Source: Hydractinia symbiolongicarpus (Eukaryota > Cnidaria > Hydrozoa > Anthoathecata > Hydractiniidae). Taken from it: a stretch of DNA of 64,000 nt. The stretch is from positions 16,060,001 to 16,124,000 of the forward strand of contig NC_079876.1 of the NCBI RefSeq assembly GCF_029227915.1. The letters are read 5' to 3'. The notes beneath the pieces were generated by a model. The model searched no databases, had not been told where the DNA came from, and saw only the letters and a list, made by a program, of their open reading frames with translations. Below are positions 55,407 through 64,000 of this stretch, piece by piece. Each line of letters starts with the position of its first letter. Positions within the stretch are counted from its first letter, which is position 1. Both the position numbers and the translations under genes were made by a program.

Positions 55407-55847
55407 TCAGTTGTGGATGGAAAATGCGAAGTTGTATATATTATATCGATGGTGTGTGATGAAAGAAGTTTCTAGAACGGATATATTGAGACATAATGTG
55501 TCAAAGTCGCGATGTTTTGTTATGCATCCAGAATCAAGTTTATCACAAAGTGAAGTTTCGAATTCCGTGCAGCATTTACATTCTATAAATGTTGGAATAA
55601 TCGTACAAAACGTACATTTTCACCAATGCAGATTTTCTGTCCTACTTGATTTAAACACCTCTTTATCGTCGCTATCGTCACTGCTAGAAGAAAACTTTCT
55701 TTTCTTCAGTTCTTCTTTGCTATATTGGGGCTCTCCAACATATCCACACAAATAATCTTTATTACTAGCAACGGAACTATCAGAGCTATCTTCGCAAATA
55801 TCATCAAAAGCGCATAAAGAAACTATGTCGCTGTCTGAGGACGCCAT
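55407..55847 (-). pseudogene. P2X7 C-terminal-domain-like protein with an in-frame TGA
   Basis: An ATG in good context (GCGATGG) starts MASSDSDIVSLCAFDDICED, an acidic Ser-rich stretch, then CGYVGEPQYSKEELKKRK. The frame meets TGA at 55620-55622 directly after Trp, then continues KCTFCTIIPTFIECKCCTEF and LDSGCITKHRDFDTLCLNIS to a second stop at 55407-55409. The pattern W-C-x-C-x-x-C-x-x-x-P-T-x-x-E-C-x-C-C followed by C-I-T-x-H-x-x-F-x-x-x-C-L-N is that of the zinc-binding P2X7 C-terminal domain, which in cnidarians is common in mobile-element-like genes. TGA stands exactly where the first zinc-ligand Cys is expected. The end of the domain is missing or scrambled. Confidence 0.6.
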
Positions 55848-55890
55848 CGCTGAATGAATGTTTTGTTTTGTAATTTTTCTTATTATTTAG

Positions 55891-56473
55891 CAGTGCCGTA
55901 ACGACCGGGGGCAGAGGGGCACAGGCCACCCCCCCCCCCCCCCCAATAATTTTCCTTCTAAAAAAAAAAAAAAAAAAAAGAAAGAGAGAAATAAGGAAAG
56001 AAAAGAAAGGAAGAGAGAAAGAGAAAGAGAGAGAGCCAGAGAGAAATGAAAAACATAAAACATTTGTTCTAGTCATGGTCAACATCACTGATCCAAATGG
56101 GATGTAAATTTTCTAAAAAGTGCCAGCACCCTTAAAATTTCTATTGTTCTTATCATTTTTTATATTATTGTAGTCGTGTAATGTAAATATGTATCTCTTT
56201 TTATCTTTTGATTTTTGATGGGAATTTTTATCTAAATTTTGATGCCAGTTAAACAATGCAGCTTTTCTAAATTAGAAACATTCATCGTGACTTTTAACAT
56301 TGAACCATGTGATCGTTGACGTCTAGAAAGGCATTTTCCGCCAATCTAGAGATGTATTTCCCATCTGGCGCCCCTGCAGTCACTATATAAAGCGGATTCA
56401 TATATCTAATTTTTCTATATAATCCCCCCCCCCCCCCCCCCCCCCCAATATTAAGATTGTGGTTACGGCACTG
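55891..56473. mobile_element. hAT-like element with poly-C tracts, 583 bp
   Basis: CAGTGCCGTAAC at the left end is mirrored by GGTTACGGCACTG at 56461-56473. Immediately outside both ends is TTTAG (55886-55890 and 56474-56478), a possible 5-bp target duplication, though hAT elements usually leave 8. Inside are C-runs at both ends (about 55928-55944 and 56423-56446), an A-run and a GA-rich tract (55960-56045). No transposase is present. Confidence 0.65.
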
Positions 56474-58931
56474 TTTAGTCACGATTAGCCATTGCAAAAG
56501 CACACGATTTTAAAAGTTCAACTTTACCACCCGTTTTCTCTTCGTGACGTGGGCATTTTTTATCTAGGACTTGCAGCAGACCTGAAAAGAGACAGTTAAG
56601 GTTCAATTTTGCCAGACAAAATAGCATTTAATTAAAACAAAATTCTAGTTAATTTGTGCATGTTGGCACTCCTTCTTTGGTTGTTCGCAATGAAAAGTCA
56701 ATGCAAATAACCATGGCGCATGAAAAAGTGTAGAAAAGGTTATTGAGCTCAAAGTTATTGACTAGAGTGTAATCTGGTGAAAGAGTGAGGGAAATAAAAT
56801 TTGATCACATTGACAGTTTGCAGCCAGTTAAAGAAATAAATGTGTTTCATGGTGGATAATCAAAGTATGATTTAAAAGGAAATTTGTCGGTAGATCCTGG
56901 AGATTTCAGTGAAGAGACACTTAATTATGTAAACTTGAAGAAGTAAACAGAAAGGACAAGGTTGTATCTACTAATAAATTCACTTGATGTTGTAGATTAT
57001 AGATTTTCCTGAAAAACGTACTTAATGGCTATTTGTTTGGATGGCGATGCTCAAACTCTTTCTTCTGTGAGAAACTCATCACCAAATAATGATGCTTAAA
57101 AATATAAGGTAATATATTTTCACATTTTTAGCCTATGGCTGACTATGTGAAATTTGATTCACCGTCTTCTAAAAACTTCAAACAGAAATGCACGCTGTGG
57201 GGCCTATTTTTTTTGGAGAACGTTTCATTAAAACAAAAAAAAACTGAACTCTAGCTGGCTGTTTTTAGTCTTTAAGCCTTTTTCGGGACGATTTCGTCTT
57301 TCTTTGTAGCAACACCCGAGCCTAGTGTTCGTATAAAATTAGTTTTATAAAACAAAAAGCACTTCTTAGTATTAGTATATTCTTTTTACTGATCAGATTT
57401 TACCCTATCAAAATATTGGTATTATACCACAACTTAACGATGCCATGAGATGTCATGCTTACAGGCATCTATTATGACAGTCAAATTAGGCATGTCCAAA
57501 TTTTGTGTAGAATGTACCTTAAGGAAAGCGATTTTAACAAAAGTCTTATTTGCCAAATAGAGAAAAAATCTTCTTTGATAGCAATTTAGGTTGGCCAATT
57601 TTTGTCAAATTCTTTCTGCCCATATATCTTCCCTTATGGTGAAACCCATGTAATTGTAGTAAATTTTGAACAATGTGTACATTATTTTTCAGATGAATCT
57701 TCTTTTGACTTTCTACAATCTCTGTAATTGGAACATTTGATGAACGTAAGAGTCCACAAGATGACCTCAAACAACCATATGAAAAATCATTGGCTGCTGT
57801 TCACAGAAAACTTCACTGATTTAGCTACTTCGACAGAGTTGTGTAAAAGATGAGCCTACCTTAGCTAACGCACATCATATAGTGTCTGTACGACGCGGTA
57901 TGTTTGGCACGAAAGTAATACCTTTAAGAGAAGGGAAACCAAAAAAATGAAATTAGGGATTATAAAGAGAAAACATTATACCCAGATGTAATAATATACC
58001 AGAAGTTGATACACATGTTACCCTGTCACTATCAGGAACAGTTTCATTTGCAGGACTTTGTACGTTTGAACTAAATGACTAAATGATATCAATAGAAGAA
58101 TACTGAATATCAGTAGTGATTATGATATCAAGCGTTACAACAGGTAAAAAAAATGGAAAAAAAGAACTGAATGGAAACCTATACAGTTGAAGTAAGTAGA
58201 GTCACCATTTACGAAGGCGTGTTTTGGGTGCAACATGTTTTAAAAAAATAACTTTTCCGCAAATTTACGCTGAAATAAAAGCTCAGGCAATACAACCTGT
58301 TGCTACCACGTCATAGCAAAAACGCAAACATTTGATAGTTATTTATGAGGCATAATGGGTTAGGCGCTAAATACAGGAAAATCATGTAACAAATCTTTGT
58401 AAAATTAATTCACAAACTCGCTTATAATAAAAAGACAGGTCCATTTTATTACTTCGTTTAGGTAAAATAGCGGCAGATTAAAATTTCATGAAAGCTCCAA
58501 TAAGTTGCTGTAAACGTTTCAAAATATTGTTACAAAATTATGACCAAAAAACCAGCCGTTTCGGCAGGAAATTCTACGGCGTATTATTACTGATTTGTGT
58601 CCTCTACGGGGGAGTATTTGCCTTAAGTAACTGTGCAGAAAAATGCTCACGTTATTAATAATTAATTATTTCAACTGGCACAGCAAAATAAAAATGAACA
58701 AGAAAACCTGTCGGTTTGAACACACAATCCAATCCCAATAAATCAATTAGAACTTGGTTAAAATCTGCCTATGCAAGAAAGTGGGACGGCTTAAACACTC
58801 ACAACTGCCAGAAGGCTATTCTGACCTTCTGTCAGTTGAAACAAGAGGGTTTTCAACTATCTACGATTTTGTGGAAATGTTCTATTGGGTAAATTGTTTT
58901 CAAAAACAATGAATAAAAAAAGAATACACAA
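56474..58931. other. Non-coding stretch
   Basis: After the duplicate of 54703-54750, no gene is recognised. The minus-strand frame 57546-57770 has no known domain. Around 57020 a plus frame reads LAICLDGDAQTLSSV, faintly like a gag-type motif, but too short to call. Confidence 0.4.
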
Positions 58932-59274
58932 TTAAAGGGACTACGAACCGGTTAAAATGATCACATTCCGCAAATCCCGCGCGCATATTATAAATCCGGC
59001 AAACGCGCTTTGCGCAATTAACAGACCAGCGCACTTTGCGCCTGGTTCAATATTTTTTTTCGAAAAGTATATTATAAAGAAATATTTTAGCAAGACTCAT
59101 TCTGGATGAAAACATGACCAAGGCTGGAGAAGATAAAAATTATATCGAACATATAAATATATCTATATGTTCGAGTCTGTAAATTACATACATGCCGGAT
59201 TTCGCCGGCTCCAGCTCGACTTTCGTGCAAATCGCTAAAGTCGAAAACCAACAGCCGTTCCGTAGCCCCTTTAA
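58932..59274. mobile_element. TTAA-flanked foldback element, 343 bp
   Basis: TTAAAGGGACTACGAACCGG at the left matches the complement of the right end, TTAAAGGGGCTACGGAACGG. TTAA lies at the outermost position of both ends, as in piggyBac or Kolobok-type elements. The interior includes repeated GCGCTTTGCGC / GCGCACTTTGCGC motifs (59005-59045). It encodes no protein. Confidence 0.7.
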
Positions 59275-59817
59275 CTACATACATAAGTACCTATATGATA
59301 AAAACAAAGATACAACACTGGGCATGCGAAAAATTGATTCTTGTAAAATCCAATAGACAAGTCCTGTTTGTACCATCAGCACATCATATTACTGCAATTT
59401 TAAGTAACAAATTGGCAAATGAGAAAAAATATAACTTATGAAAGACAAGGAATTTATAAAAAGTAGCAGCTTCGATGTGATTCTCAAAAATCTTCACAAA
59501 TATATCGGAGTAGAAGTAACATCAGGAAAAAAAGTACAGGTATTTGGGACTTCAATCCTCAAAAATTGTGTTATTTAATACAAAAATAAATGTTAAAACT
59601 GAGAAAATGGAGCTGATAGCTATTCTCATAATTCTCTTTAACAATATTATGTATATTTAACATATATACAAAAATATATTAGGAAACCACACTGTTTTAC
59701 TTTCTTATATTTATTGCATTTTTTAAAATTGACAAAATATATGTCCTCTACCATCCTTTTATTACTCCAGCGATGATCTGGTGACTCATCTCGCCACATA
59801 ACTTCATGATTTTAAAC
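59275..59817. other. Non-coding stretch
   Basis: AT-rich sequence. Nothing is recognised. Confidence 0.4.
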
Positions 59818-60298
59818 GAGGGTGCCAATAAGCCGCAATCGCCCGCATATATAAGGGCGACCTCGTGCGACTTTTCGAATTAAATTGACGGTTGTCCGCC
59901 AAGACCGCCCACACTCTCCCAAACACGCCTAGAGCATTCCCAAAATGCAACACCTTGCAACATAAACATGGCAGACGACAGTTAAAAGTATGTGCTTGAA
60001 GAGAAAGGAGTTAATAAAGTTCAAGTAATTTATCAAGTAAATCTTAATAAAAACCATCAAAAACAGTTCTTTTAAGCACTTCGCTAGCACATAGTTAGTT
60101 CATTTTAATTTTTATACTTTTTTAAATAATTTGTGGTGAATCATTGAGTGTTTTTGTGGTGAATCTTTTTTTTTGTTCGGACATTGTTCGGTTCTATGTG
60201 GGTTTTTTCAGACGAATACCTGAATTTTTTTCAAAGCGCCGAACTCGCCAGAAAACGTCCGCACTTTTCACGGTGTATGCGGCTTAGCACCCTCACGG
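59818..60298. mobile_element. GAGGGTGC terminal-inverted-repeat element, about 480 bp
   Basis: GAGGGTGCCAATAAGCCGCA at the left corresponds to the complement of TGCGGCTTAGCACCCTCA at the right, with a 3-base gap. A TATATAAGGG motif at 59847 lies inside the left end, followed by GC-richer sequence and a short ATG frame (MADDS) that ends at once. It is a non-coding element. Confidence 0.6.
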
Positions 60299-63200
60299 TT
60301 TTTATTCCTTAAAATAACTTCGCAAAAATGCAAGTAAACAAAGTGGAAATTTCTCCTGGTTGAATAAAAGATAAACTAGCTCAAACGTCCTAATTTCGTG
60401 ATTTACGTCTTAATTCTGTGATGTATTTTTTTCCAATGTGAGATACGCTAGGCTCTACATATACATACTAAATAATATAAAAGCTCATACGCAGCTAATT
60501 TCTCTTTGATTTGAAAAATCTCAACAACTTAACAAATGCAAAATTCTGGACTTCATTGGCGATAAATTTGTGATGTAACCAATGATGTTGTTGTCTATAA
60601 TAAAGTGAAAGCTTGTGTTTATAATTATATTTGATTGATGTCAAGACTTTTGGGATGAAGAATCATCTGAAATGACAAATTTCAAATTGTCGTGTCATCA
60701 TAAAAAAATAGAATCAATGTCTGCAGAATGAATTTCCAAAATGGATCTAATTTAGCTATATAGCCAGCTATAATTGATGCAATCAATTTGTTTTAAGCTC
60801 CAAAATGATATTAAATCAATGTAAAACCATAGTTGAAAGACTAAGATAAGGACTAAACACATACATTAAAATTCACTACAAGTAACCAGTAACCATCCAT
60901 CATATGTGGGATAAGACTTATAATGGCAGAAGAAATCAGTCAAACTTTTGTACAGAAAGCGATATATGCGTCTTTTGCACAAAAATGAATAAACGGCGCG
61001 CCATTAAACAACTTTTCGTTCCTGAAGTTTCGTTTCCAAACGCTAGCCAACTAAGGTGTGAGTCGGTAACTTGTACCAGAATATGAAATACGTTTATCTT
61101 AAGCTAGACTTAACTACACTATAATAAATACAACATTATGAGCACTAGATCTTAAGACATTCCTTTAAAAATTAATGTCAACCCGCTTTATAAATAAAAA
61201 TTTTACCGCCTTAGCTAGTTTCTAATGTAATCTCGCACATGAACTGGCTCGGCGTAAATTATTCACCAACGAGTTCATTTTTTATTCCGAGACGAAGAAA
61301 GGCTTAACCAAACACACATTCCTGCGGATTGTGTGAAAAATATGAAAGTAGTAGAAAAATGAGTTCAAATTTGTAAACACTGCTTTTTTAAAATCTAAAT
61401 GAAACGTAGAAATCAATAAAAACAAAACTATTTTTGATTCATTTTGTTTTTTAAAACGAATTTTAGCCTGTTGTAACTTGTGTTGTACGAAATACAAATC
61501 TAGCTTCGTAAAATTTCAGATCACTTAAAAGTTAACAAACGACCATTGTAGTTTGGTACTAGCGAAACCAACTGAACATAAAATAATAATGTCAAATGAT
61601 TTATTTGTAAAAAAAATAGGTTTTTGTACCTTGTGCAACGGAGTAGTCTGTTATAACATTTAAAAACTAATAATTTCCGTAACGCAACACTAGACTGGTA
61701 TCCTTCCGTGCTTCATTAGTCTCGGTAGTAAAAACGGCGACATAAAAAGTAGCCCATTTTATAGTTCTACCGGCCAAAGGCGTAGAACAAAAATTAATTC
61801 ATTTTTACATGCTTTTAGAATGCTGCCTTCTAATTAAACTATTAGTTTTAGATTTCTGCTCAAGTTTATAATGAAATAGAAAATATAGCTACCTAACCAT
61901 ATATAACACTAGCATATAGTTGCAACTAAATGCCGTTCTGTTAAACTGTGAGCCGGTGGTCGCACCAATGGAATTAATTTAAAATATATTCCAAAAACAG
62001 TAGTAGTATGTTCTAAAAACATTATGATTTCATCCACAAATGTCAGGACTATGACTCTCGGGTAACATCAACAAAGCTTGAGAACGATTCCGGCAACGTA
62101 ATTATATACATCGCAGCTTTTCGATTGGCTCAAATCGCGACATTTTAACAATATTTCAACAAAAACTGCGACGAACAGCTATTTTCTTTCGAGACGGGGG
62201 TTCGAACAGATATCTAAGGAGTGCGTTTTGGTTAAAATAACCCCGCCTTCCGAACCCTTTTCTGATCAATATAGACAAAAACATATAATACATGCCCGTA
62301 AAAGCCTAAATATTGATATTTTGTGATGCATGTTCTTTAAGACAATAAACGTTTCTTCACTGACAGGATGATTCGACAAAAAATTTTACATTGTCAATGC
62401 ACCCTGAATTACAACTCAAAATCGCCCAAAATAACATATTTTTAAGAAATATGCAACTAGAAAAAATACTTTAGAAACTCTCTTGACAGTTGCTGATAAT
62501 TATAATAGAGTCCTTTACAAACCAAACAAATATAAATCTAAAAAAAATAACAAACTCTTACCACTGGCAAATGCACTTTATTTACTTTCACCGATTCTGT
62601 CTTTGCGTCTTTGACAACATCTATCTTCTTTCGACTAAACTTAAATTCGAATGTGTTTGTCGATAGAACATGAAATTAAGCAGGTTTAGTGTATGAGAAG
62701 AAAAGCTTTATAAAGCTCAGAAAAAAATTATAGGTGTAAATACTTTCTAAATTTACTGCATTCTTCACCAACATCAATATTGAGTAAAATTGATAGTGTT
62801 GATCTGATACTGAAAAAATAGTAAAATTTTGTTTTTTAGCTCCCATCCTAAAGTTTAGAATCATGTTGATTTTCTCTTTAGATAAAGAAGATAAAACATG
62901 TTTCTCAACAAGAACTTTTGACTTGTAATTATTCTGACGTCATGTTTTCATCCAATCTCGTCTTGTCTTGTGTACAAAATAAAAAAAACACGAAATTGTC
63001 TTCCCCCGACAATTTCTGACTACAAACATTATGCAAGCTTCTTCATGTACTTTCCTTTATTGCTTTATTACTAAAAAATCATATTCACAAAAAAGTTGGT
63101 TATCGACTGCTGACCAAGTCGAACCATTTTATACGTTGAAATTTACTAATTTTAAACTTATTCCCAATTCTTGCATAATATTCAGAACAGATTATCACTT

Positions 63201-64000
63201 AGTTTAAAACAGAATTAAGGACCGTTTTATTAACCGTAGTTAAGAAAATACCCTACACTCCCGCTTCCCATTGGTGCTTAAATACACTGAGAAAAACTAA
63301 AAGAATATTATTTTTAAATTACGCCTACGCTTAGGGTAAAACTTTACAAACATTTTATCGCTCAGAAACCTTTAAAGTGGCAAAATTGAATTAGCGGATA
63401 AATATTCTGTTTATAATTAAAACTCAATAACAGACAAAAATATATTTAATCTAAAATAATCTAAAATAATATTTCGACAATATATAGTATATAAAAATCA
63501 TTTTTAATCAACTATAAATTCTTATAATAAATCTCTCATAAAACGTTAACTAAAATTCAAATTAAAAATATACCAAACTTAACTCCTTTTTATTTATAAA
63601 ATTTCATATATATTCAAATTTGTACTTTATGTTAATCTATTATCAAATACAAGATAAAAGATATAACAATAAAAAAAGTCATGTCACCAAAAGTAGGACT
63701 GATTGGTTGATCAATACCAAATGTTTTTCGTTCAGTTCTACTTTTAAAGCGGATAAAAACAGATTATTTGAAATTCATATTACCCATTTGTGATACACTG
63801 CAGAGAATCAACTTGTTCTGCAAAATCCAATTAGTAAAAATTTAGGTAAAGTTCATTTCCAGGTTCTAGTGGAATCATTGACCAAGACTGTGAAGATTCA
63901 ACATTACTATTTTACAGAATTTAAAGGCAATAAGATTTTTAAAGCGAAATGATTATAAGCAAAACACATTTTTAATGTGATCTGCCAAAATAGTTCTAGG
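60299..64000. other. Non-coding stretch to the window end
   Basis: No gene, domain or strong repeat is recognised. CCAATCTCGTCTTGTC near 62951 echoes 40399. The short open frames at 60904, 61282 and 62676 have no known domain. Confidence 0.45.

Noticed and set aside
55357-55755. 132-codon plus-strand frame
   Set aside because: It is the complement of the P2X7-C-like remnant, which shows family motifs on the minus strand.
56950-57090. Gag-like fragment (LAICLDGDAQTLSSV)
   Set aside because: Only about 15 residues are suggestive, with stops around them. That is not enough to call.
57546-57770. 74-codon minus-strand frame, considered as a transposase piece
   Set aside because: It has no catalytic motif or recognisable helix-turn-helix. 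Similarity to Tc1-type transposases was not convincing.
59840-59990. TATA box and short ATG frame as a gene promoter
   Set aside because: They lie inside a terminal-inverted-repeat element, and the ATG frame ends after five codons.

Overview
The window looks like nuclear DNA of an invertebrate animal, most likely a cnidarian and perhaps a hydrozoan. It is AT-rich. Its one large gene is split by introns with GT-AG borders. There is a single-exon rhodopsin-class receptor. The rest is crowded with transposon debris of kinds common in cnidarian genomes: hAT, MULE, LINE, vertnin-like, SWIM-type, P2X7-C-like, OTU-like and ParB-like fragments, and many foldback elements. The organism call is an inference from gene content. 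Splice acceptors sit just upstream of the ATG in both main genes, which would fit hydrozoan spliced-leader trans-splicing but would also fit 5'UTR introns.

Layout. 1-5288: a 2.2 kb segment present twice in direct orientation (1-2219 and 3071-5288), carrying decayed reverse-transcriptase sequence and a perfect 34-bp-arm foldback. 5289-6378: an element with inverted subterminal repeats. 6721-7240: a broken vertnin-like fragment. 8641-9049: a hAT transposase remnant. 9-20 kb: mostly non-coding, with short repeats. 20185-32558: the main gene. 33.3-43 kb: nested foldback elements plus remnants of SWIM, MULE and LINE proteins. 43399-44313: a GPCR on the minus strand. 46-49.4 kb: repeats and a decayed integrase. 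49.8-51.5 kb: ParB-like and OTU-like reading frames on the minus strand. 52646-53855: an unrecognised reading frame broken at an A-run. 55407-55847: a P2X7-C-like pseudogene. 55.9-60.3 kb: three terminal-inverted-repeat elements. 60.3-64 kb: nothing recognised.

The main gene is the most interesting object. I assembled seven exons whose reading phases all fit, giving a predicted 1965-residue protein: a DZIP3-type HEPN domain with an intact R-N-x3-H motif; about 25 near-identical 21-residue repeats, each three heptads x-D-x-I-x-x-N; an unrecognised domain; a P-loop NTPase/SF1-helicase-like module; one fibronectin type III domain; and ankyrin repeats. A possible RNase domain on a long oligomerising stalk, coupled to an NTPase and protein-binding modules, resembles a sensor or effector of innate immunity. 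That role is inference. The intron holds a decayed second copy of the repeat exon, so the locus has expanded by local duplication.

The other protein-coding traces are mostly dead mobile-element genes. Two of the broken frames (51.3 kb and 52.87 kb) change frame exactly at A/T homopolymers, so they may be assembly errors and not true decay.
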